Positions 55,171-64,000 of a stretch of 64,000 nt of DNA are shown here, one piece after another (positions within the stretch are counted from its first letter, which is position 1; every line of letters begins with the position of its first letter). The DNA lies in contig JAJEKV010000027.1 of NCBI GenBank assembly GCA_021234155.1, positions 17,514,891-17,578,890 on the forward strand, written 5' to 3'. The notes under the pieces were generated by a model. It searched no databases. It was given only the letters and a program-made list of their open reading frames with translations, and was not told the origin of the DNA. The translations under genes were made by a program, and so were the position numbers. The DNA comes from Isoetes taiwanensis (Eukaryota; Streptophyta; Lycopodiopsida; Isoetales; Isoetaceae).

Positions 55171-56262
55171 GGGAACTTCTTACTTCTGCCATATTCTTTG
55201 GTGCTGGCCAATCCACTATGGCTTCTATTTTCACTGAATCCGTTGAGGATTCCTTCAGTTGTAACTACATGCCCCAATTATTCCACTCTACCTGTTGCAA
55301 AGTGGCACTTTGAGAGTTTAGCATATAACCGATGCCGCCTTAGCTTTTCTAATACTCTCCTCAAATGTAGGACATGTTCCTCCATAGACTTGCTGTAGAT
55401 TAGAATGTCATCAAAAAAGATGATGACGAACTCATCCAAGAATTCTCTGTAGATATCGTTCATTAGCCTCATGAACGTTGCTGGAGCATTCGATAAGCCG
55501 AAAGACATTACCGTAAATTCATAGGGACCATACTGCGTTCTAAAAGCGATTTTATGAATATCTTCCTCATTGATCCTTATTTGGTGGTATTCTGACCTCA
55601 AATCAATCTTGGAGAAGATCTTAGTTGGTCCATCAGGTCGTCTGCCCTAGGCAAGGCATATTTATTCTTTACCATTTGCTTATTCAGTTGACGGTAATTT
55701 ATACACATTCTTAGACTCCCATCCTTCTTCTTCACGAAAAGGAACACACTCGCCCTGATGAACCCGAGCTCGAGCAGTTTTTGTAACTGCTTCTAGAGCT
55801 CAACTAGCTCTGGAATACTCATCCTATAGGGGCCTTGCTGGTAGGCTTAGCATCTGGTGCTAGTGTGATCTCACACTCCATGCCCCTATAGGGTGGTAAT
55901 TGACGGATTTCATCCGTAAACACATCATGGAACTCCTTGATTAGCCTTGCTACTGGCCTAGGCAACTGGTTCAAACTTGGCTCACTTTTCTTCTCCTGAC
56001 TAGGCTCAATTGCCTCTAGCCTAAGGATATACTCCACTCTATCCCTCAAATGAGATTTACACAAGAAGACTTGTACATCACAAAGAAGAAAGAAACTAAT
56101 GGATGAGGGGGTACATGGGGGCAACTCATACATAGCATTGTTGTCAACAACACTGCTTGCTAAGATTGTCCTGGAGGAATTGAGGTTATTTTCTTGACAA
56201 CTACAGTTCAATGATTTTGTTGTAGCAAAGGGGCTACTTGCATTAAATATAAGACCTGACAT
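55171..56262 (-). pseudogene. Gypsy reverse transcriptase (third gypsy element)
   Basis: From 56262 down, an acidic linker leads to LIKEFHDVFTDEIRQLPPYR, ITLAPDAKPTSKAPIG. Between 55818 and 55602 frames change several times. Then [40 protein letters not shown] and the catalytic [15 protein letters not shown] (FFDD, common in gypsy) follow, with [12 protein letters not shown]. Protease and gag were not found upstream. Frameshifts leave it dead. Confidence 0.9.
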
Positions 56263-56646
56263 AGATGATAGATTTATTTACACATGTGGTCTGTACAATG
56301 CTTATCAAACAACCTTCAAAATCCTCCATGCTTTAGGCAGCATAAGACTTCATACAATGCAGAAATGGCTTGAGAAAAACTCTGATGTAAATGATTACTA
56401 CCATACAGAAAGCATCTTTGCAGCTCAAGCACTTCATTGTGTTTCTTGCATGGATGGATTCTTGAAAGAGTTACAGTCACAACTTTGGAAAGGTGGGAAT
56501 GCATAAGTATGGATTTCATAGTTGCACTCCCTCGGTTCAATCAGCAACACACATAAGTACTACTAATGGCCGATTATTTGACAAAGTATGCAAAGTTCTA
56601 AGCATTATGAGGTGATGCTATGGGACAACATGTGTCAAAGGAGTAT
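56263..56646 (+). other. Stretch with an unrecognised plus-strand frame
   Basis: Frame 56308-56506 reads TTFKILHALGSIRLHTMQKW, HTESIFAAQALHCVSCMDGF, QLWKGGNA then TAA. It looks protein-like, but no ATG or splice acceptor is convincing. It could be an exon of the transposon-type gene whose minus-strand part lies next to it. Confidence 0.3.
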
Positions 56647-57720
56647 CTATGAGTTGTGTACTCTACATTTTGTTTGCCAAGAATTATAAGCGGCTGGGAT
56701 TCTAAGTTCACATGGCTTTGCATCTATAAATGACTTAGTGAAATAATTAACTTTTGTTTTGAACAGATCCAACTTATCGCCTACCATTTTCTTCACTGCG
56801 AGTAAATTCACAAGAATGCCAAGATTCCTCCACATCTTTGTTTTCTTAATCTTTATCCTCCTACATGCAGTCCAATCATCTTCAGCTGCCAGCAGGTCTT
56901 TGTAGCCCTCACACCTTCCAGATGGCAAGGTTCTGTTCTTACGAAATTTAGTGCCAGGTATAAATGTTTTTGCTTTCACTCTACCCATTGATGGCTTGCA
57001 TGGTACCTTATCACCCCTCTTAGGAACTTGAAGTATTTTATAATCACCTCCATGAAGTCCAACATTAGAAAGTACTTTCTCCACATCTTTCATGCAACTT
57101 TCTCTGGCTGGTTGAGGGGACTTATTCTAGGCAAAAACAATATTAATGTAAATCATCTTATCAAATATTCTTAACAAAGCATGAAGAGTGCATATATGCA
57201 TTCCCTTCAAAGGAATTCCAAGGATTGGAAACAATTCTTTATCTTTCTTATCTCATCTTGGTTTAGTATCAAGGGAGCACTCCAAAGTGCTCTTCCCTTT
57301 CCCATTCCCATCTACCCTAGAATATAAACAATATGGACATGCGTCTGTAGTCTTACCATATCCGTGCTTCATATTGTACATGCACTTCAGCTCCCAAATG
57401 ACATTTTACCTCGTAATCTCCATAGCCAGGAACATTTAGCTTCTCTCCAACTCCATGAGCAGCAATCAAAGTAGGAATAGGTGTCTGCTAGAAGACCCAT
57501 TGAAGAACACCATGATTTCCTCCAGGCACCTGAAAGATCCCTATCCACTAAGTGTGATCTTTTGACTGACCAGAGAATTTGCCTTCATCACAATCAGAAC
57601 TTGACAATGCTTTGTTCATTAGTGTCAAGAACACCTTTCATATTTCTCACCTTTGATGAGTTCTGTCTCATCCAATTTTATACATATTTGCAGTTTCCTT
57701 AGTTCAGGTAATTCCTCGGA
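56647..57720 (-). pseudogene. Uncharacterised transposon-type protein remnant
   Basis: From 57720 down in changing frames: LQICIKLDETELIKGEKYE, AAHGVGEKLNVPGYGDYEVK, KHGYGKTTDACPYCLYSRVD, PILGIPLKGMHICTLHALLR and IFDKMIYINIVFA. A clean 148-codon frame (57093-56647) then gives MKDVEKVLSNVGLHGGDYKI, LPSGRCEGYKDLLAAEDDWT and ends RVHNS. ACPYC and LHALLRI recall uncharacterised proteins spread by transposons in seed-free plants. The stops and shifts before 57093 show it is decayed. Could be read as two adjacent exons. Confidence 0.4.
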
Positions 57721-58379
57721 ACAATAGCAAACCACCGTGCAAAATTGAGAAAACTCTCCTTATGCTCCCGACCAAATATACTACTTTATAGGATAACATA
57801 TGTGTCTAAGTTTAAGAGGCAAAAATTTAGCAATAATAAATTTTTTCTCCCGGAATTCCCACAAGACCCAATTTCGTCTCTTTTTTAGGTTTTTTATTAG
57901 GGCTATTTTCGATTCTTTTTATCTTCAGGACGACACTCAACAGGGCAGCCGCTTTGCTCCTTCGTCCAAGATTTAAGATTTGCTTTTGCTTGCTTCTTGT
58001 GCCTGCCTCTATTTTTCAGTGCAACAGAAAGAGGAAGAAACGATTGTTGAAGGATATGTGTAAATGCCTTGTCTAGAAGGCACCACTCTATCATTTAGTG
58101 GAATCAGCATGCCAACATCATGTAGCACAAGTTTTATATACTGGTGGTTGATGCTGCGCTTACTAAAACATATGTGATGCATTTTAGCAAATAAACAGTC
58201 AGTATATGTCTCTCATTTCATATTTCTTTTCTACGACCAACAAGAAGTCCGGAATGTGGATGCAATGTGGTCTCTCACTGCCCTTCTTGCTTTCGAAAAT
58301 GTGCTCTGCTTCTGAAGGTTAGCCCCGATTTATATGCTCTGATTCTGCTACATTTTATATTGTATTCTTGTTGCTGCAG
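57721..58379. other. Possible upstream region of the next gene
   Basis: Contains a plus-strand CGACCAACAAGAAGTCCGG to CTGAAG|GTTAGC stretch (58235-58319) that can be read as a Cys-rich exon (PECGCNVVSHCPSCFRKCAL). The minus frame 58094-57903 (RGRHKKQAKANLKSW) may be chance. Evidence is weak. Confidence 0.3.
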
Positions 58380-59638
58380 GTTTGATAGGAGCATATCTTT
58401 ACGCAGAAAAATTCCAAGTCCTAATAGGACGAGATGAGCAACTCATGTTCTTATTGGTAATGCTTGTATTCTATATATCTAGATTGTGCTTTCGGACGTT
58501 GAATAGCACTGGGATATCAGGCTGGTGGTGACTCAGTTTTGAATTGTTTTGCAATAGTGTGATGTTTCCATATGGCTTGAGTCTTCGAATTAGGTTTGAT
58601 ATTATGGATGGAGTGATACCTATATCTTTGCTTGAAGACATTGCTTTACAAGTTGAATGCCCTATTTCAGATGTCACAGGTGGACCGATAGGGGCAATTG
58701 TAAACTTAGGTCATATCATCAAGGATTCTGATTATAATATACATGAGAGAATTGATGTCTATGTCGCTAAAAAGAAGAAAGATATACACATTGAGCAAGT
58801 AAAATTTTGGGATGACTTAAAACCATATGAAGCTGAAAGTTATTGGAAAAGCATTATTGCAATGCAGTATAACTTGCCAAGTCACATTCTTCAAGGTGGA
58901 ATTCTTGATGTTGTATACATGTACAGAGATGAGGATCATGTTCAAGCAGTCACATGGATTGCTAAGGACACAATCATTTTTGTTGCTTATGAGCTATAGA
59001 TAATCTTACCATGGTGTGCAATCACTGCTGAGCACATTTTCAGGTACCCAAAGTATTTCACATCATCAGTTATTGGAAAATTTGTGGAATTGCTTATTGC
59101 AAACCACATTGCACAAGGCAAGCTTTTTCAAGTTGATAACATAGTTCCTCTTAGAACTAGAGGGTCTACCAAAATGTTAAGTTGGACGTTCTATGGTGCA
59201 AAGCAAATAACCTTCAATGGCATAAACCCACCTGCAGAAACATGGGATGCCATGTTACCAACAAGTGCTCCATATCATGATGCAGACTTTTTTTTCTATT
59301 GTAAAGATGATGCAACAATAGGAGGGTTTCCACGAGGTCTTACTGCAATTCAAATTACAGTAAGGACACCACTAACTGAACACACAAATTAATTTTTTAA
59401 AGTTTCTAGTCAGGGTCAAAAGGTGCATGCATCAAAGTGGAAGGATCTGTTCTAATGTTCTGAGAAAGACATTAGGATGCTCTTCATAGCAAAGGAAATT
59501 CCTCAAAATGTATCAAAGTAGTGGTTGGCATTTGATTCTTCTTGGAAAAGCCCTCCGGAGTACTATGGTGTGACGTTCAAAGACATTGCAAGATGCAATC
59601 CACAACTTGAAATCTTGAACCCTTTATATGAGATTTAA
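58380..59638 (+). pseudogene. Crinkler/RHS-like family protein, copy 1
   Basis: An exon-like piece at 58380-58456 (acceptor TTGCTGCAG, donor GTAATG) reads GAYLYAEKFQVLIGRDEQLM. From 58558 a frame runs GVIPISLLEDIALQVECPIS, DVYVAKKKKDIHIEQVKFWD to TAG at 58997. In the next frame IGKFVELLIANHIAQGKLFQ, YHDADFFFYC and AIQITVRTPL follow. G.xxE...A..I..G, then aDxxFxY and xIQITV, are the order of the PD-(D/E)XK nuclease core in Crinkler and trypanosome RHS proteins. Stops at 59390, 59454 and 59518 kill it. The assignment is by pattern only. Confidence 0.45.
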
Positions 59639-59994
59639 GTTGAGAACTTCCACCCATAGGACAGGTAAATAACTCTTTCAATAACTCCTGAGCTTTTTAA
59701 TAAATTTTACTTGTTTGATTGTCCTTGAGTACTTGTCTAATATATCAGGTCCTTTACTTGCCTTGGAACATTCTGGCTAGGTTAGGTCCCTTTACACATT
59801 GCTGCATGGAAGATACAAAAAGTTGTAGATAGCAGTAATTCCAGAGGTAGAGGCAACGTCCATCATAAATGAAATATGGAGCATGATAAATGTAATATGG
59901 GGCATGTGGAAGCTGCAATAACTCCGACAGATAGCACACAATGTTTTAAGAATACTGAAACCTAGCACACAATGTTTTAAGAATACTGAAACCT
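58863..59994. repeat. Left arm of a 1.1-kb inverted repeat
   Basis: Reverse complement of 61105-62246, spacer 1110 bp. It starts TGCAGTATAACTTGCC and covers most of copy 1, its 3' flank, and a 31-bp tandem pair (TAGCACACAATG... at 59932 and 59963). Confidence 0.85.
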
Positions 59995-61104
59995 AAGTAT
60001 ATATTTGAAACCTAACATGAACAGTGGACCTCCTCCTATGCAAATCCAAATCTTAAGTGTGCTAGGCTTATAGACGGTCACTCTGTATGGGCCGGTATGG
60101 GTCTGACACCCTCTGGGTCGCAGAATACGTGCCTATAGAGACATCCTGAACTCGATGAGCGCGGCTGGAGCCGACTTGTGGATTTTGGGGAGTTAAGTAC
60201 GGATGAGGGGGGTACCAGTGTTGCCGTGATCCTCTAGCCATCTTTGGAACCATCATGCTCGGGGAGGGGACTACGCCATAGCATGTTCCAGCCTATCTAC
60301 AAAGTGTGGACAGGAGGGGCCAGCCAGCGCCATTGTCATGATTTCGTCTGTTGTTATCCAGAGGCCCTGATTGTTAGTTGATCCCTCTATAAAATGGTCC
60401 TCTGTTAGGTTTTTCTTTCCTTTTGTTAAATAAAGGACTGGAGCTCTGTATGGAATGTCTCGCGAAGTAAAATCACACCAAGTAATGTTAATTCATTTTG
60501 TACAAAGAACATGGACAATAAAACTCTATCGTTCTACATATTCTATTTATGCAAGAGCCAGCTCTTGAAAAGAAGATCTGTCAAAGATGTGTCTAGCAGA
60601 ATAAAGGAAAAAATCAATCTCTCTGGAAAACCTTTGTTCAACTGGTCCATACCTGCATCAAAACACAACTCGATCAGTTTCTCACAATTTAAGAAGTACA
60701 AAATTAGAAGCAAAGACTTTGTCTTCTATTACAAGAAAACAACCTAAAACATCAGTAAACAATTTTAAATCACTATTTTACATGAAAACAAAGCAACTCC
60801 CTCTGAAAAAGCTGTCATATCCATTGCTATTTCTATAAAAAAAAATTCACACAACATGCTACATGTTCTCAGTGCAACAAGACAAGCTAGTAATCATTAC
60901 AATCTTGAGTTGTCTGTTTTATGTAAATCAAGGAACTTCATGGTGATATGCAATCCAACTTCACAAAAAAGTGATTCTGTGTGAAACTACTTTCTATAGT
61001 TGCATGGCTTCAACGCATTGTGACATGCATCGTTGATCCTAACATGAACATTGGACCTCCTCCTATGCAAATCCAAATCTTAACCCCTCTGCCCTTCCCT
61101 ACTC
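59995..61104. other. Spacer of the inverted repeat
   Basis: A 45-bp direct repeat, CCTAACATGAACA..., occurs at 60011-60055 and 61038-61082, just inside the two arms. Between them is a GC-richer block (60060-60470) ending TTGTTAAATAAAGGACTGG and an AT-rich block with no gene. The frame at 60511-60747 (NKTLSFYIFYLCKSQLLKRR) is unrecognised. Confidence 0.6.
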
Positions 61105-62246
61105 AGGTTTCAGTATTCTTAAAACATTGTGTGCTAGGTTTCAGTATTCTTAAAACATTGTGTGCTACCTGTCGGAGTTACTGCACCTTCCACATGCCCA
61201 TTTTACATTTATCATGCTCCATATTGCATTTATGATGAATGTTGCTCTACCTCTGGAATTACTGCTATCTATAACTTTTTGTATCTTCCATGCAGCAATG
61301 CGTAAAGGGACCTAACCTAGCCAGAATGTTCCAAGGCAAGTAAAGGACCTGATATATTAGACAAGTACTCAAGGACAATCAAACAAGTAAGATTATTAAA
61401 AAGCTTAAGATTAATTGAAAGAGTTATTTACCCGTCCTATGGGTGGAAGTTCTCAACTTAAATCTTATATAAAAGTTTCAAGATTTCAAGTTGTGCATTA
61501 CATCTTGCAATGTCTTTGAACATCACACCATAGTACTCCGGAGGGCTTTTCCAAGAAGAATCAAATGCCAACCACTCCTTTGATACATTTTGAGGAATTT
61601 CCTTTGCTATGAAGAGCATCCTAATGTCTTTCACAGAACATTGGAATAGATCCTTCCACTTTGATGCATGCACTTTTTCATCCTGACTAGAAACTTTAAA
61701 AAATGAATTTGTGTGTTCAGTTAGTGGTGTCCTTACTGTAATTTGAATTTCAGTAAGACCTCGTAGAAAACCTCCTGTTGCTGCAATAGAAAAAAAAGTC
61801 AGCATCAGGATATGGAGCACTTGTTGGACTAAAAAATAACCTTTGTAATATGGCATCCCATGTTTCTGCAGGTGGGTTTATGCCATTGAAGGTTATTTCC
61901 TTCGCACCATAGAACGTCCAACTTAACATTTTGGTAGACTCTCTAGTTCTAAGAGGAACTATGTTATCAACTTGAAAAAGCTTGCCCTGTGCAATGTGGT
62001 TTGCAACAAACAATTCCATAAATTTCCCAACAACTGATGATGTGAAATACTTTGGGTACCTGAAAATGTGCTCAGCAATGATTGCCAAGACACCATAGTA
62101 AGATCGTCGATAAAGCTCATATGCAACAAAAATGCTTGTGTCCTTAGCAATCCATGTGAATACTTGAACATGATCCTCATCTCTGTACATGTATACAACA
62201 TCAAGAATTTCATCTTGAAGAATATTACTTGGCAAGTTATACTGCA
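61105..62246. repeat. Right arm of the 1.1-kb inverted repeat
   Basis: Mirror of 58863-59994, with the same 31-bp tandem pair (at 61107 and 61138). The arms differ by scattered substitutions and a few indels. Confidence 0.85.
61458..62246 (-). pseudogene. Crinkler/RHS-like family protein, copy 2
   Basis: Minus frame from 62246: LPSNILQDEILDVVYMYRDE, HIFRYPKYFTSSVVGKFMEL, FVANHIAQGKLFQVDNIVPL, then PDADFFFYC. An 11-base deletion near 61780 shifts to GGFLRGLTEIQITVRTPLTE, HASKWKDLFQCSVKDIRMLF and ends at TAA 61460-61458 after LEILKLLYKI. It lacks the stops of copy 1, so it is the best guide to the family, but it begins abruptly at the arm end and has the one shift. Predicted catalytic residues would be the Glu of GKFMEL, the Asp of PDAD and the Gln of EIQIT. 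Confidence 0.5.
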
Positions 62247-62247
62247 A

Positions 62248-62286
62248 TCTGGGAAGGGACTCGCAAGAGACACAAAACCGGCCGAT
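62248..62286. repeat. 39-bp direct repeat, left copy
   Basis: TCTGGGAAGGGACTCGC... is repeated exactly at 63124-63162. It starts two bases past the inverted-repeat arm. Confidence 0.85.
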
Positions 62287-63660
62287 AGATAGGCTTGTCA
62301 TTCATCACAGCAGCAGTAATACAATGTGTGAATAATAGAGATGGGGAGCTGACCATAGGAACAATATCGAGCTACCCTGTAAAGAAGAAATGTGCACAGG
62401 CAGTATAGAAGGATATTAATGGCGACAACTTCTCATCGGGATAAAAAACCCCGCCCTTTCGGGTTTTCGAGGAAAACCCTAATGAGAAATGGTCGCTAAC
62501 AACCTTGAATGTGTTGCCTGGAGAATTGAAGGAGGTGGGTCGATGGCGAATGCAAAATGGATGAACCCTGCGAGATGGCGTAATACCTGCAAGCAAAACA
62601 GAGAACACCGAGAAAACACTCGTGACTGGTTAAAGAGAACCAAAACGTGCATGGCAGTGAGACGGCAAGCTGCACAACAACAAGCACCCAAAACGATGTG
62701 AGCGATGAGGACATATGAAAAACAACAATATATAGCAAAAAGAGGAGATACCATCACCCGTAGAGTGGAGAAAAGCGTCATCCGGCGGGTGGAAGAACGA
62801 ACATGCTAAAAGAAATGTACGTCACTCTTGAGGTGGAAATAAACAGCATCATCCGCAGGTGGAGAATAATGTGGCATGATGCCGATAAAAAAGAAAACAT
62901 TATGATAGCAATACCTGAGGGTGGAGAACAATAAAAGAGTGCATGAACAAAAAACACGTAAAAAAGAGACAAGCGCCCCCAACAAATCAGGGCGGGAAGG
63001 GAGGGAAGCAAAGGGAATGAAAGAAGTGTTGTTGTCAGAAGATGCCGATAACTGGTCTTGAATGTGGAGTGCAAATGGCTCGTCTGCCCAGAATGGCAAT
63101 CCGAGGGCTCGGATCGATGCGATTCTGGGAAGGGACTCGCAAGAGACACAAAACCGGCCGATTACCAGAGAACTTCCTTAGCTAGAAACCAGCCGCTGAG
63201 AAACCTCCAAGTGTTGAGTCGGGTCACGAAGCACATAGCGAGAGTGGGAGGAAGAGGGACGCCAACAACCGTGGGCGTGAGCAACCATGTGGAACCCCCC
63301 GAGCCGCAGCCGCCGAGGCTCCACCGCCACGAGTAGAAAGTGTACCATATTGGGATGGATCCAAGCCGATAGCGAGAAGACGACAACTCCACCCTAAGCG
63401 CGTAGTCGGATAGGATAAGGAACGCAGAGAGAAGGGAGAGGAGCTAAAAAGAGGGCCGCCTAAAGGAGGATCGAGGAGATGATAAGTACCCATAGAAATC
63501 AGATGCTGGAGATTAGTCACTGGGCATGTGAGCGACGGCAAATGAGCTAAAGTAATCGTATGACCGCGGGCAAGTTGGTCTCGTTTGGAATGGCGGATAA
63601 GAATATCAACAGGAGACAAGGAAACGGAGAGATCGCGCCAGTGGAGTGCGAGGGCCTCAG
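62287..63660. other. Segment between family copies 2 and 3
   Basis: 62287-63123 lies between the two 39-bp repeats. It contains CCCGCCCTTTCGGGTTTTCG (62451) and a degenerate minisatellite with GGTGGAGAA or GGTGGAAG in each unit (62770-62935). 63163-63660 is GC-richer and without a convincing gene. Frames on either strand (Leu/Ser-rich, up to 160 codons) follow base composition. GAAAACCCTAATGAG at 62471 contains AAACCCTAA, a telobox-like word seen in plant 5' regions. Confidence 0.4.
63124..63162. repeat. 39-bp direct repeat, right copy
   Basis: Identical to 62248-62286. The unit from one copy to the next is 876 bp. Confidence 0.85.
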
Positions 63661-64000
63661 GGAATTGCTTATTGCAAACCACATTGCACAAGGCAAGCTT
63701 TTTCAAGTTGATAACATAGTTCCTCTTAGAACTAGAGGGTCTACCAAAATGTTAAGTTGGACGTTCTATGGTGCAAAGCAAATAACCTTCAATGGCATAA
63801 ACCCACCTGCAGAAACATGGGATGCCATGTTACCAATAAGTGCTCCATATCATGATGCAGACTTTTTTTTCTATTGTAAAGATGTTGCAGCAATAGGAGG
63901 GTTTCCACGAGGTCTTACTGCTAAGGACACCACTACCTGAACACACAAATTAATTTTTTAAAGTTTCTAGTCAGGGTCAAAAGGTGCATGCATCAAAGTG
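63661..64000 (+). pseudogene. Crinkler/RHS-like family protein, copy 3 (right edge)
   Basis: Matches copy 1 from GGAATTGCTT (59086 there) almost base for base to the window end. ELLIANHIAQGKLFQVDNIV, HDADFFFYC and GGFPRGLT are present; a 15-base deletion near 63911 removes the IQIT segment and changes the frame. It carries the same TAA after CACACAAAT as copy 1, so it was copied from an already broken gene. The 5' part is replaced by unrelated sequence. Confidence 0.5.

Noticed and set aside
60060-60470. Structured RNA or snRNA-like gene in the GC-rich block
   Set aside because: No conserved box, tRNA arms or terminator could be identified by eye.
62372-63706. Leu/Ser/Pro-rich frames on the minus strand as a secreted protein
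   Set aside because: No start context, domain or homologous copy; overlapping frames in all phases point to composition.

Overview
This window reads as a repeat-rich nuclear region of a land plant. The evidence is the set of elements present: plant L1-type LINEs with a DUF4283/zinc-knuckle-like ORF1, Ty3/gypsy chromoviruses, a Tat-like gypsy element carrying an extra RNase H, a Ty1/copia element primed by initiator methionine tRNA, a Helitron helicase remnant and a ZNF862-like hAT relative. The composition is AT-rich, introns are short and there is no bacterial or organellar gene order. A fern or another seed-free plant is my guess from the style of the families; nothing visible proves it. 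I see no intact host gene, tRNA, rRNA or CRISPR array. Almost everything is a nested, broken mobile element.

Layout, left half. Bases 1-2098 hold an RTE-like LINE scrap fused to the 3' end of a chromovirus (integrase, chromodomain, polypurine tract, LTR). A minus-strand L1 element lies in that LTR, flanked by an 11-bp target duplication at 2088-2098 and 18291-18301. Inside it sit a 5'-truncated RTE-like element (3816-4776, own duplication and TTCC tail), a 1.2-kb foreign piece with spliced-looking exons (10931-12140), and a second, error-filled copy of most of the LINE (about 12141-17906). From 18441 to 19902 is a hAT-like gene whose N- and C-terminal halves face each other. From 21960 to 28198 is a Tat-like gypsy element whose RNase H is split between the two strands; its integrase is interrupted by a 2.7-kb insertion containing a 460-bp fold-back element.

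Right half. A second L1 copy occupies 28189-32699. An unassigned stretch follows, with eight 17-bp hairpin motifs (34831-36518), a Helitron helicase tail (36590-37086) and a GHTHED-motif transposon-protein scrap (37512-38028). A third, different L1 lies at 38165-43039 and carries an 805-bp hAT-like non-autonomous insertion. Next come a purine-only tract of about 860 bp set inside RTE reverse-transcriptase fragments, a minus-strand pseudogene (45030-46320) and an AT-rich palindrome cluster. A minus-strand gypsy element (about 47.8-56.3 kb) is interrupted by a complete but non-autonomous copia element (50026-53005) with a perfect 5-bp target duplication.

The last 6 kb hold three copies of one protein family. 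By its motifs it resembles the nuclease part of Crinkler/RHS-type proteins. Two copies form a 1.1-kb inverted repeat, and the third shares a nonsense codon with the first.

The items most worth following up are this end-of-window family, the regularly spaced hairpin motifs, the two independent half-gene inversions, the copia element with non-retroelement ORFs, and the second LINE copy, whose differences cluster at CAG/CTG sites and may be an assembly or base-calling artefact. All family calls come from reading motifs by eye; no database search was possible.
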